DNA of 64,000 nt from Streptomyces roseolilacinus (GTDB lineage: Bacteria > Actinomycetota > Actinomycetes > Streptomycetales > Streptomycetaceae). Positions 25,177 to 33,206 of the stretch are shown piece by piece. The number at the start of each line of letters is the position of its first letter. The stretch's first letter is position 1. The stretch is from contig NZ_BMSV01000001.1 of NCBI RefSeq assembly GCF_014649335.1, positions 186,001 through 250,000 of the forward strand. Reading direction: 5' to 3'. Under the pieces are notes generated by a model. That model ran no database searches. It saw only the letters and a list, made by a program, of their open reading frames with translations, and had not been told where the DNA came from. The position numbers and the translations under genes are program-made.

Positions 25177-26634
25177 TCACGGGGTGACCACGTCGCGGGA
25201 CCACAGGGCGCCGTCGCGGAAGCAGAGCCGGTAGGCGTCGCCCGACCGGTCGTCGAAGCGGTCGGCCGTGACGGCGTAGTACTCGCACGTGATGCCCTCT
25301 CCCTCCGGTTCCGGTGCCGTCGGCCGGCTGACCAGCTGACGTTCCGGCAGCAGCCGCGCCACCTCCGCCCGATCCTGCCCGATCCTCAACCGGGCGTAGG
25401 CGCCGGGATCGAGGACGGCCCGGGGCGCCGTGGCCGCCTCCCAGCCGACGAGGGCGGCGGTGAGGGCCGCGCCGGTCGCCACCGGGACCACCGCGAGGGC
25501 CACGAGGGCCCGTCCGGCGCGGCGGCGGGCGCGCCGGTGCTCCTGCGGGAGCGGGGCGCGGGCGGGCGCGGCCCGGTCGGCGGCGAGCTCCGGCGCGCGG
25601 ACCGGGGCGGTGTGCGGGAGGACGGCGGTGACCGCGAAGCCGCCGTCGCGCGGGCCGTACCGGAGGGTGCCGCCCGCGAGCCGTACGCGCTCGTCGAGGC
25701 CGATGAGGCCCCGCCCGCCGCCGGAGGGCGCGCCGGGCCGGGCGCGGGGCGCCGGGCCGTTCTCCACCCGTACCTCTGTGCGGCCGTCGCCGTGGACCAG
25801 GCGGACCGTGGCGGTGGCGCCCGGGGCGTGCTTGGCGACGTTGGTGAGCGCCTCCTGGGCGACGCGGTGGGCCGCCCGCGCCACGACCGGCGGCAGGCCC
25901 TCCCCCGCCGTGCCGTCCCCCGCGGCCGGCGCGGCGCCCTCGACGTCCAGTTCCACGGCGAGCCCCGAGGCGGCCGCCGCGCCGACCAGCCGGGCCAGCC
26001 CCGCGTCCGGGGAGCCGTCCGGCGACGGCTCCGGCCCGGCGCCCTCCTCCCGCAGCAGGCCGACGACCTCCCCGAGCCGTTCCACCGCGGCGCCCGCCCG
26101 GACGCGGATGTCCCGGGCGGTGGCGCGGTGCTCGCCGGCGAGGCCGGGGGCGAGCTGGAGGGCCCCGGCGGACAGGGCGATCAGGCTCAGGTCGTGGCCG
26201 AGCAGGTCGTGCATGTCCTGGGCGATGCGGGCCCGTTCGCGCAGCCGGGCCTGCTCGGCGACGAGCCGCTGCTCGCGCTCCAGGTGGGCGGCGCGCTCCC
26301 AGCCGGCGCGGACCAGTTCCCGGTACTGCCACCAGAACCGGCCCGCGAACCACGGCAGCATGCCGCCGGCCACCACCACGCCCACGAGGGTGGTGGCGTG
26401 CGCGAACCAGGACGGCACCAGCAGGACCGCCAGGGTCCCCGTCACCAGGAGGGCGCCCAGCGCGAGGGCGCCCGGCCACGTCCCGCCCGGCCGGCGGCCG
26501 GCCAGGAAGGCGGCCGCCGCCGTCGGCAGCACCCACCAGTCGCTCCGCACGCTCAGCCCCGCCCCGAGGGCCGCCGCCACCGGCAGCGCGCCCGTCGCCC
26601 AGGCCGGGAGGTCCCTTCCCGCTGTGCTCTCCAT
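25177..26634 (-). CDS. NarL-type sensor histidine kinase with extra C-terminal membrane-anchored domain
   Basis: 485 residues. The N-terminal part has several membrane helices (about 10-115), then a HisKA_3 dimerisation box with RIAQDMHDLLGHDLS (His near 142) and a HATPase with GGRGLIGLDERVRLAGG. Unusually, the protein does not end there. A basic stretch, another membrane helix (VALAVVPVATGAALTAAL, about residue 385) and about 75 residues follow, containing LRIGQDRAEVARLLPER, a pattern like SmpA/OmlA-type small outer domains. The ATG at 26634 is chosen; upstream sequence to 26736 lacks family similarity. Confidence 0.88.
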   Translation of the reverse strand: MESTAGRDLPAWATGALPVAAALGAGLSVRSDWWVLPTAAAAFLAGRRPGGTWPGALALGALLVTGTLAVLLVPSWFAHATTLVGVVVAGGMLPWFAGRFWWQYRELVRAGWERAAHLEREQRLVAEQARLRERARIAQDMHDLLGHDLSLIALSAGALQLAPGLAGEHRATARDIRVRAGAAVERLGEVVGLLREEGAGPEPSPDGSPDAGLARLVGAAAASGLAVELDVEGAAPAAGDGTAGEGLPPVVARAAHRVAQEALTNVAKHAPGATATVRLVHGDGRTEVRVENGPAPRARPGAPSGGGRGLIGLDERVRLAGGTLRYGPRDGGFAVTAVLPHTAPVRAPELAADRAAPARAPLPQEHRRARRRAGRALVALAVVPVATGAALTAALVGWEAATAPRAVLDPGAYARLRIGQDRAEVARLLPERQLVSRPTAPEPEGEGITCEYYAVTADRFDDRSGDAYRLCFRDGALWSRDVVTP

Positions 26635-26662
26635 GGGGCGACCGTACGCAGGGCACGGGCCG

Positions 26663-27619
26663 TCAGGACACTGCCGAAAGTCCACCTTCCGGCAGCCAGT
26701 CGCGGTCCGCGTCGTACTCCAGCCAGCGCCGGGCACGGCCGGTGCGGTCGAAGGCGTCGAGCAGCGGCCGCAGCCCGGGCGTCCCCTCCGGGCCGCCGGG
26801 CCACAGCAGCGACCAGGCGTAGAGCGGGGTCGGGTCGGTGAGCGGGACGAACCGCAGGCCCTCCGGGAAGGCGGTGTCGGGCACGGCGTCCGCCGGGAGG
26901 AGGGAGAAGCAGGCCGGGTCGTCGCGGATCGCGGTGAGGAACGGCGCGGGGCCCAGGTTGGGGCCGCCGGTGCGGTGCGCGATGCCGAAGCGGTCCGCGA
27001 ACCGGGTCAGGAAGTCCAGGCGTCCGGGTTCGGCGGGGCAGCGCAGGGTGCTGTCCCGCAGGTCGGCGGGGCGCAGCCGGGTGGCGCCGGCGAGGGGGTG
27101 GGCGGCGCTGACGACCGCGTCGACCGGTTCGAGGCGGACCGGGCGGTGGGACAGGCCGGGGGTGGCCGGGCCGGGGGGCACGCGGCCGAGGCCGGCGTCC
27201 GCGTCGCCGCGCCGCAGGGCCTCGGCGACGGCGGCGTGGTCGCGTCCGGTGCCCGTCTCGACGGTGAGGCCCGGGGTGTCGGCGAGGACGTGCGCGAGGG
27301 CGCGCAGGGGGGCGTAGAGGTGGCCCCAGACGTCGACGCGGGGGTGCGGGCCCGGTGCGGCGAGGGCCGCGGCCGCGGCGGCCGTACCGGCTTCCAGCGC
27401 CTTCCCGGCCGGTCCCAGGAACCGCTCGCCGGCGGGGGTGAGCCGGACGCCGTGGCCGTCGCCGCGTTCCAGGAGCCGCACGCCGAGGCGGGCCTCCAGG
27501 CGGGCGACGCGCTTCGACAGGGCCTGCTGCGTGATGCCGAGTTCCCCGGCGGCCCGCCCGAAGTGCCGCAGACCGGCGGCGGTGGTGAACGCGCGCACCT
27601 GTGCGAGGTCCAGGTCCAT
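26663..27619 (-). CDS. LysR-family transcriptional regulator
   Basis: 318 residues. The N-terminal winged helix-turn-helix is LAQVRAFTTAAGLRHFGRAAGELGITQQALSKRVARLE, followed by the LysR effector-binding domain. The ATG at 27619 (MDLDLAQV) gives the standard family N-terminus; an in-frame TTG 21 bases upstream would add only seven residues. It is divergent from the FrsA-like hydrolase 89 bases away, the usual arrangement for a LysR protein and its target. Confidence 0.9.
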   Translation of the reverse strand: MDLDLAQVRAFTTAAGLRHFGRAAGELGITQQALSKRVARLEARLGVRLLERGDGHGVRLTPAGERFLGPAGKALEAGTAAAAAALAAPGPHPRVDVWGHLYAPLRALAHVLADTPGLTVETGTGRDHAAVAEALRRGDADAGLGRVPPGPATPGLSHRPVRLEPVDAVVSAAHPLAGATRLRPADLRDSTLRCPAEPGRLDFLTRFADRFGIAHRTGGPNLGPAPFLTAIRDDPACFSLLPADAVPDTAFPEGLRFVPLTDPTPLYAWSLLWPGGPEGTPGLRPLLDAFDRTGRARRWLEYDADRDWLPEGGLSAVS

Positions 27620-27708
27620 GCGGCTCACCCTAGGCGACAACCGCGGGTTGTCGGGCGGGTGGTGGCGGTTGTTGGACGCGCGCGGCCGGTACCGGATGGG
27701 GTGGGGGC

Positions 27709-28773
27709 ATGTACTTCCTCGACCAGCCCGACGTCATGGCCCCGTTCGTGACGGGCAACCGCTCCCGCGCGTTCGGCGCGGGCCTGGACCCGTTCGCGTA
27801 CGCGCGCGTGACCGGCGGCCTGCGCTCGCTGTACGACTGGCCCGCGGCGTTCCGCGCGGTGGGCGACCGGCTGGTCGCGGCGGCGGAGGAGGACGCGGCC
27901 GGGGGGCGGGCCGTCTCGGCGGGCGAGGCGCTGCGCGGCGCGGCCCGCTGGCTGCACTTCTCGACGCTGCTGCCGCACCCGGACGCGGACGCGGCGGCCG
28001 GGGCGGCGCGGGCGGCGGACGGGGCGATGCGCCGGGCGCTGGAGCTGACGGAGCCCTCGGCGGTACGGGTCGAGGGGGCGTCGTTCGCGGGCTGGCTGCG
28101 GCGGCCGGCGGGGGCCGGGCGGCCGGTGCCGGTGGTCGTGGTGGTGCCGGGCCTGGACTCCGCGAAGGAGGAGTTCCACGCCGTGGCCGACGCGCTGCTG
28201 GCACGCGGGGTGGCGGTCTGCTCCGTCGACGGGCCGGGCCAGGGCGTCCTGGCCGCCGCGCGGGCGCCGCGCGCGGACTACCAGCACGTGGTCGGCGAGG
28301 TGCTGGACGCGCTGGCGGGGCACCCCGGCGTGGACGCGTCGCGCGCCGGGGTGCTGGGGCTGAGCCTGGGCGGCTACTACGCGGCGGTGTCGGCGGCGCA
28401 CGAGCCGCGGCTGCGCGCGGCGGTGGCGGTGAGCGGCCCGTACCGGCTGGCGTGGGAGGGGCTGCCGCTGTTCGTGACGGACACGCTCACGCGCCGCTGC
28501 GGGGGCGCGGAGGCGGCGCGGGACTTCGCCCGGCGGGTCGACCTGACCCGTACCGCGGCGGACATCGGGTGCCCGCTGCTGGTCGTGGAGGGCGGTACGG
28601 ACGACATCCCGGGCGTCACCTCCGGGCAGGCGCTGGCCGAGGCGGCCCCGGACGCCACGCTGCTGTGCGTCCCGCACGGCGACCACCTGCTGGGCAACTG
28701 CCGGCCCGACTGGCTGCCGGCGACGGCGGACTGGCTGGCCACCCGGCTCGGTACGGGGGCGGCAGGGGCGTGA
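27709..28773 (+). CDS. Alpha/beta hydrolase, FrsA/DUF1100-like
   Basis: 354 residues. An N-terminal helical cap (about 1-120) precedes an alpha/beta hydrolase core: VVVVVPGLDSAKEE, nucleophile Ser in GLSLGGYYA (about residue 223), an acidic residue near VEGGTDDIPG and the terminal His in PHGDHL. This architecture matches the FrsA and 2,6-dihydroxypseudooxynicotine hydrolase group, which cleave esters or C-C bonds. Divergent from the LysR gene, which probably controls it. Substrate unknown. Confidence 0.82.
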   Translation: MYFLDQPDVMAPFVTGNRSRAFGAGLDPFAYARVTGGLRSLYDWPAAFRAVGDRLVAAAEEDAAGGRAVSAGEALRGAARWLHFSTLLPHPDADAAAGAARAADGAMRRALELTEPSAVRVEGASFAGWLRRPAGAGRPVPVVVVVPGLDSAKEEFHAVADALLARGVAVCSVDGPGQGVLAAARAPRADYQHVVGEVLDALAGHPGVDASRAGVLGLSLGGYYAAVSAAHEPRLRAAVAVSGPYRLAWEGLPLFVTDTLTRRCGGAEAARDFARRVDLTRTAADIGCPLLVVEGGTDDIPGVTSGQALAEAAPDATLLCVPHGDHLLGNCRPDWLPATADWLATRLGTGAAGA

Positions 28774-28859
28774 CGGCCCGCCGGGCCCCGGCCGTCACGG
28801 GGGGCGGCGGGGGTCCGGCGGGCGGGACGGGCGCCGGGCCGGGCGGGCGGCGTCGGCAG

Positions 28860-28960
28860 GGCGGGGGCCGGGCCCGCGCGGAGGCGGGCAGCCGGTACGA
28901 CGGGCGGTGGACCGGCAGGGCGACCAGCCGGCAGGGCGGTCGACCGGCACGGCGGGCGGT
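28860..28960. repeat. Degenerate ACCGGCAGGGCG-type direct repeats
   Basis: In the gap after the hydrolase stop several imperfect copies of a roughly 12-base unit (variants of ACCGGCAGGGCG / GCCGGCACGGCGG) lie end to end. No gene is supported there. Confidence 0.4.
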
Positions 28961-29928
28961 CAGCCGGCGCGGAGGAGCGGGCTGCCGTGGCGCAGCAGCC
29001 ACTGGCGGTAGGCGGAGGTGCGCAGGGCGGCCTCGCGGTAGGCGGCGGCCAGTTCGGCGTAGGCGGCCTCGTACGGGGGCGCCGCGGGCCCGCCGGGGTC
29101 CGCGGGCCGGTGGTAGAGCAGGAGCCGCACGGCCAGCGGGTCGTCGCGCAGCGGCCGGATCGCCATGTCGTCGCGCGGGCCCGACGTGGGCTGGCAGGGG
29201 GCGACGGCCTCGCCGACGACGATGAGCGACGCGGCCGTGTGGTAGTCGGCGTGGAGCACCGGCGGGTCGATCCCGGCGGCGCCGAGGACCCGACGCAGCC
29301 CGTCCCACTCGCCGTCGACGGTCGGGTCGACCATCCACCGGTCCTCCGCCAGGTCGGCCAGGTCGACGACGGGCGCGGCGGCGGCCGGGTGGTCGCGGGC
29401 CATGGAGATGAACTGCGGTTCCCGGTCGACCAGGACGAGCCGCTCCAGGCCGTCGGGGACGCGCAGCGGGCAGCCCTCCACCTCGTGGACGAACGCCACG
29501 TCGAGCTGCCCGGCGGCGAGCGCGCGCAGCAGGGCGTTGGCGGACACGTCCATGTGCAGGGTGATGTCCGTGCCGGGCAGCCGCTGCCGCAGCCGGCGCA
29601 GCCAGCCCGCGAGGGCGCGGCTGGCGGTGGAGCCGATCCTGAACCGGGCGCCGTCCGTCCGGGCCGCGGCGGCGCGGGTCTCGCTGACGAGGAGCGCGAG
29701 CTGGGCGACGAGGGGGCGGGCGCGGCTGAGGACGTCCCGGCCGAGCGGGGTGGGCCGGCAGCCGGTGCGTTCGCGGGTGAACAACTCGGCGCCGAGGGCG
29801 TTCTCGATGCGCCGCAGCTGGGTCGTGAGCGAGGGCTGGCTCATCCCGAGGAGCCGGGCGGCCTTGTGCAGGCTGCCCGTGTCGGCGATGGCGCACAGCG
29901 CCCGCAGATGTCTCACCTCCAGCTCCAT
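28960..29928 (-). CDS. snpR: LysR-family activator of the neutral protease gene
   Basis: 322 residues with the LysR helix-turn-helix at the N-terminus (LRALCAIADTGSLHKAARLLGMSQPSLTTQLRRIE) and a C-terminal effector domain. It is transcribed divergently from the snapalysin gene, the arrangement known for snpR/mprR, whose product activates snpA transcription in Streptomyces. ATG at 29928. The last 50 residues of the effector domain are Ala/Tyr-rich. Confidence 0.88.
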   Translation of the reverse strand: MELEVRHLRALCAIADTGSLHKAARLLGMSQPSLTTQLRRIENALGAELFTRERTGCRPTPLGRDVLSRARPLVAQLALLVSETRAAAARTDGARFRIGSTASRALAGWLRRLRQRLPGTDITLHMDVSANALLRALAAGQLDVAFVHEVEGCPLRVPDGLERLVLVDREPQFISMARDHPAAAAPVVDLADLAEDRWMVDPTVDGEWDGLRRVLGAAGIDPPVLHADYHTAASLIVVGEAVAPCQPTSGPRDDMAIRPLRDDPLAVRLLLYHRPADPGGPAAPPYEAAYAELAAAYREAALRTSAYRQWLLRHGSPLLRAG

Positions 29929-29984
29929 GCCCTGAGCGTAGGGCGGTCACCTCGCACCACACCAGACACCGTGAGCGCGGGAAT

Positions 29985-30003
29985 TCCCTTCACGTCGAAG
30001 GGA
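29985..30003. promoter_or_regulatory. Inverted repeat in the snpR-snpA intergenic region
   Basis: TCCCTTC-ACGTC-GAAGGGA, a perfect 7-bp inverted repeat 57 bases from the regulator start and 125 bases from the protease start. It is a candidate LysR-type operator. Confidence 0.45.
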
Positions 30004-30127
30004 GTTGCGAGGGGCGATGCGCTGGTGTTATCGCCCTCTGGCATCATCCGCGGGGCCTCGGGGCTCCCCGACACTCTGTCCAACCGAACGCGTCCCCCCA
30101 ACCGTTCAGGACGAGTAGGAGCCCCCC

Positions 30128-30784
30128 ATGAAGCACCGCAGAACCGCGCTGGCCGCCGCGCTGGGCCTCGCCGCCGCCCTCACCGCCGTGCCCGCCGCGA
30201 CCACCGCCACCGCCGCCCCGGCGCCCGCCCCGGCGGCCGCCACCGCCGGGTACGCGGCGTACGCCGGTTCGGCGGAGGAGGCGCGGGCCAACCGGGCCTT
30301 CTTCGAGGCGGTCATGGAGTCGGTGGCGAGGAAGCGCGCCGCCGTCCCCGGCACCCAGGCCGTCACGGTCGTCTACTCGGCGGCCAACGCCCCGAGCTTC
30401 CGCACCCAGATAGCCCGCTCGACGCAGATCTGGAACAGCTCGGTCAGCAACGTGAAGCTCCAGGAGGGCAGCAGCCCGGACTTCCGGTACTACGAGGGGA
30501 ACGACTCGCGCGGCTCGTACGCCAGCACCGACGGGCACGGCCGCGGCTACATCTTCCTCGACTACCGGCAGAACCAGACCTACGACTCCACCCGGGTCAC
30601 CGCCCACGAGACCGGGCACGTCCTGGGCCTGCCGGACCACTACTCGGGCCCGTGCAGCGAGCTGATGTCCGGCGGCGGGCCCGGCCCGTCCTGCACCAAC
30701 GCGATACCGAACACGCAGGAGCGCTCCCGCGTCGACTACCTGTGGCGGAACGGCCTGGCGGCGGCGCTCGCCCCGGCCTCCTGA
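30128..30784 (+). CDS. snpA: Snapalysin, small extracellular neutral metalloprotease
   Basis: 218-residue pre-pro-protein. Signal peptide about 1-29, a short Ala/Pro-rich propeptide, then the M7 peptidase with the zinc motif [14 protein letters not shown] (HExxH plus downstream Asp/His ligand, about residues 160-172) and two Cys. AGGAG lies six bases before the ATG. Secreted casein-type protease. Activated by the divergent LysR regulator. Confidence 0.95.
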   Translation: MKHRRTALAAALGLAAALTAVPAATTATAAPAPAPAAATAGYAAYAGSAEEARANRAFFEAVMESVARKRAAVPGTQAVTVVYSAANAPSFRTQIARSTQIWNSSVSNVKLQEGSSPDFRYYEGNDSRGSYASTDGHGRGYIFLDYRQNQTYDSTRVTAHETGHVLGLPDHYSGPCSELMSGGGPGPSCTNAIPNTQERSRVDYLWRNGLAAALAPAS

Positions 30785-30804
30785 CGGCCCCGCCCCGCAC
30801 GCAC

Positions 30805-30838
30805 GACGGTGCCCCGCGGTGTCCCGCGGGGCACCGTC
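30805..30838 (+). terminator. snpA terminator hairpin
   Basis: A 15-bp perfect inverted repeat (30805-30819 with 30824-30838, four-base loop) 20 bases after the protease stop. Confidence 0.8.
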
Positions 30839-30911
30839 GCCGTGAGGCCGTCGCCGTGGCGCCGTCACCGTGGGACCGGCCCGGCGGCGCCGTGGCACCG
30901 CGCCGCCGCCC

Positions 30912-31367
30912 CTACGCCGCCTGGATCAGGTCGCGGGCGAAGCGCGTGCCGGGCGGGAGCTGCCGCAGGATGCGCCCGAGGGCCCGGTCGAAGCCGCCGC
31001 CCGTCACCCCCGACTCGTACGCCGCTCCGCCGCAGTGCAGGGTGAGTTGCAGGTCCACCCGCTCGGGCGAGCCGTCGGACAGCGCCTCGCCGATCGCCAA
31101 CAGACAGCTGAGCGTGGCCTGTTGGGGGGCACCGTCGGTCACCACCGGCAGCGGCAGGTCCCATTCGAGCACGCAGCCCGCCAGCGGCAGCCCGCCGCTC
31201 TCCTCGGCCGCCCGCAGGTCGGCGAAGCCGCCGCCCGTGTAGTGCACCCCCCTGACGCGGGTGCTGACGCCCCGCCCGTCCGACGCGATGAGGATGGCCT
31301 CCGCCCCACGGCGGTCCCGGTACCAGCCGGTCCAGACCTCGGTCGACTCCGATGACTCCGATGACAT
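30912..31367 (-). CDS. Conserved hypothetical protein (DUF6304-like)
   Basis: 151 residues, soluble, beginning MSSESSESTEVWTGWYRDRRG with ASDGRGVSTRVRGVHYTGG and a C-terminal QLPPGTRFA. I recall a similar conserved Streptomyces family, DUF6304, of unknown function. ATG at 31367. A TACAGT hexamer ending about nine bases upstream suggests a leaderless transcript. It follows the zinc-ribbon gene on the same strand after 62 bases. Confidence 0.7.
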   Translation of the reverse strand: MSSESSESTEVWTGWYRDRRGAEAILIASDGRGVSTRVRGVHYTGGGFADLRAAEESGGLPLAGCVLEWDLPLPVVTDGAPQQATLSCLLAIGEALSDGSPERVDLQLTLHCGGAAYESGVTGGGFDRALGRILRQLPPGTRFARDLIQAA

Positions 31368-31429
31368 GGCGCGGACTGTAGCGGTACGCCCGCCGCCGAC
31401 GTGACGCCGGACACCCCCGGAGCCTGACT

Positions 31430-31675
31430 TCAGCCGGTCTCGGCGCTGTTGCCCGGCTCGTTCCCCGATCCGCCCCCACTCTCGTGCGGCGACCGGCCGA
31501 AGAGGTCGCACCGCGGGTTGTGGCACGGCCGGGGCTGCCAGGTGGGAACCCACGCGCCGAGCACCTTGCGTCGATGTATGGCCTTGCCGACAGGCTGCCC
31601 GCAGGAGGGGCACACCGGCTCGGCGGCCGGTGCCTCCCGCGGGCTGCGGACGGTTCGGCGTCCTTCGCTGCCCAT
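31430..31675 (-). CDS. Small zinc-ribbon-like protein
   Basis: 81 residues with VCPSCGQPVG and PCHNPRCDLFG, i.e. CxxC and CxxxxC pairs spaced by about 28 residues that could bind one zinc. The N- and C-termini are polar and probably disordered. The start at 31675 (MGSEGRR) has TGGAGG almost touching the ATG and a TACCCT hexamer just upstream, so it may be leaderless. Possibly a nucleic-acid or ribosome-associated accessory protein; function unknown. Confidence 0.65.
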   Translation of the reverse strand: MGSEGRRTVRSPREAPAAEPVCPSCGQPVGKAIHRRKVLGAWVPTWQPRPCHNPRCDLFGRSPHESGGGSGNEPGNSAETG

Positions 31676-32055
31676 GCCTCCAGGGTATTGCGGTTCGGCG
31701 GTTCCGGCCCTGCGGGCGACGGCGCCGCCGCAGGTCCGGACGCCCGCGGGGCGGAGCCGGTGACGGGGGAGGGGGCGCCGCCGAACAGCGGCGGCCCCGG
31801 GCCGCGGAGCCGCGGGCACGTCCTGATCACCGGCTCGCCGGCCCGGTCGGCCGGCTCCCCGGCGACACGGGCGCCGCCGCGCGGCCGGACGCCGAGCGGG
31901 TCCTCCTCCACCTTCGGGGCGCGGACGCGGGCGGCCGGGTCGCCGGCGCCGGTACGGACCGGAACGGGCAGCCGGTACGGGCAGCCGGTACGGACCGGAA
32001 CGGGCAGCCGGTACGGGCCACCGCCGTCACCGGCGGCCACCCGTACCGGCCGGGG
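31676..32055. other. Non-coding gap with a 36-bp tandem repeat
   Basis: About 380 bases between the zinc-ribbon gene start and the polyprenyl synthetase stop. No credible gene. It holds the tandem repeat described separately. Confidence 0.6.
31951..32019. repeat. 36-bp tandem repeat, about 1.9 copies
   Basis: The unit starting GGTACGGACCGGAACGGGCA and ending GCAGCC occurs at 31951-31986 and again, 33 bases identical, at 31987-32019. Each unit itself contains two GCCGGTACGG cores. Confidence 0.85.
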
Positions 32056-33120
32056 TCAGTGGTTCCGCCGGGTCACGAACTCGGCCAGCGCCAGCAGCTC
32101 CCCCGCCGCGTCGAGGTCCGGCACCGCGCACGACAGCCCGTGCACCGCCCGCGCCATCCGGTCCGCGGCCTCCGCCTGCGCCCAGTCCCGGCCGCCGGCC
32201 CGCTCGACGGCCCCGGCGGCGCGCGCCACGTCCTTCTCGTCCAGGTCCGGCCGCCCGTACAGCTCGGCCAGCTCCGCGGCCTCGGCCGTCCCGGAAGTGA
32301 GCGCGGCGACGACCGGCAGGGACTTCTTGTGGGCGGCCAGGTCCGCCCCGGCGGGCTTGCCGGTGCGCCGCGGGTCGCCCCAGATGCCGATGAGGTCGTC
32401 GACCAGCTGGAACGCCAGCCCGGCCTGCCGCCCGAACGCGTCCATCGCGGCGACCTCGGCCTCCCCCGCGCCCGCGTACAGCGCGCCCAGGGCGCAGGCG
32501 CAGCCGAGCAGCGCGCCCGTCTTGGACTCGGCCATGGCGAGGCACTCGCCGAGCGTCACGTCGCGGGGGTGGCGCTCCTCGAAGGCGCAGTCGGCCTGCT
32601 GCCCCGCGCACAGCTCGACCACGCACGCGCCGAGCCGGGCCGCGGCCGGCGCCGACGCCGGGTGTCGCTCCGCGGCCAGGACGGTCAGGGCGAGGGCCTG
32701 GAGGGCGTCGCCGGTGACGAGCGCGTCGGGCACGCCGAAGACCGTCCACGCGGTGGGCCGGCCCCGGCGGGTGCGGTCCTCGTCGACGATGTCGTCGTGG
32801 AGGAGGGTGAAGTTGTGCACCAGCTCCACCGCGGCGGCCGCCCGCACGGCGGCGCCCGGGTCGCCGCCCAGGGCGCGCGCCGAGGCGAGGACCAGGGCGG
32901 GGCGGACCGCCTTCCCGGCCCGGCCGGCGGCGGGCCTGCCGTCGGCGTGCTCCCACCCGAAGTGGTACATGGCCACGCGCCGCAGCGGGGCGGGCAGGGT
33001 GGCGAGGTCGGCGCGCAGCCGTGGGGTGACGACGGCGTGCGCGCGGTCGAGGAGCGCCACCGCGTCCCGGCCGGCGCCCTCGTGCCGCGTGCCGGTCCTG
33101 TCCGTGCCGGTCGTCGTCAC
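32056..33120 (-). CDS. Polyprenyl (isoprenyl) diphosphate synthetase, encapsulin neighbour
   Basis: 354 residues of the all-alpha trans-prenyltransferase fold. The first Asp-rich motif is in LLHDDIVDED (about residue 108), followed by RRGRPTAW. The second is in QLVDDLIGIWGD (about residue 237), and HKKSLPVV follows. This class condenses isopentenyl diphosphate with an allylic diphosphate (FPP or GGPP type); chain length cannot be fixed here. The GTG at 33120 has GGAGGAGGAG just upstream. It lies 86 bases downstream of the EshA-like encapsulin gene on the same strand and is a likely encapsulated or associated enzyme. The first 20 residues are polar and disordered. Confidence 0.9.
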   Translation of the reverse strand: MTTTGTDRTGTRHEGAGRDAVALLDRAHAVVTPRLRADLATLPAPLRRVAMYHFGWEHADGRPAAGRAGKAVRPALVLASARALGGDPGAAVRAAAAVELVHNFTLLHDDIVDEDRTRRGRPTAWTVFGVPDALVTGDALQALALTVLAAERHPASAPAAARLGACVVELCAGQQADCAFEERHPRDVTLGECLAMAESKTGALLGCACALGALYAGAGEAEVAAMDAFGRQAGLAFQLVDDLIGIWGDPRRTGKPAGADLAAHKKSLPVVAALTSGTAEAAELAELYGRPDLDEKDVARAAGAVERAGGRDWAQAEAADRMARAVHGLSCAVPDLDAAGELLALAEFVTRRNH

Positions 33121-33206
33121 GGTCTCCTCCTCCACTCGTGCGCGTACGTCTCGGGGCGGGGTGCGGGGGGCGCCCGCCAGGGGGCGCGCCCGCCCGCACC
33201 CGGTCC

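Noticed and set aside
28860..28960. Short direct repeats considered as a CRISPR array
   Set aside because: Units are about 12 bases, degenerate and without unique spacers; no cas genes are present in the window.
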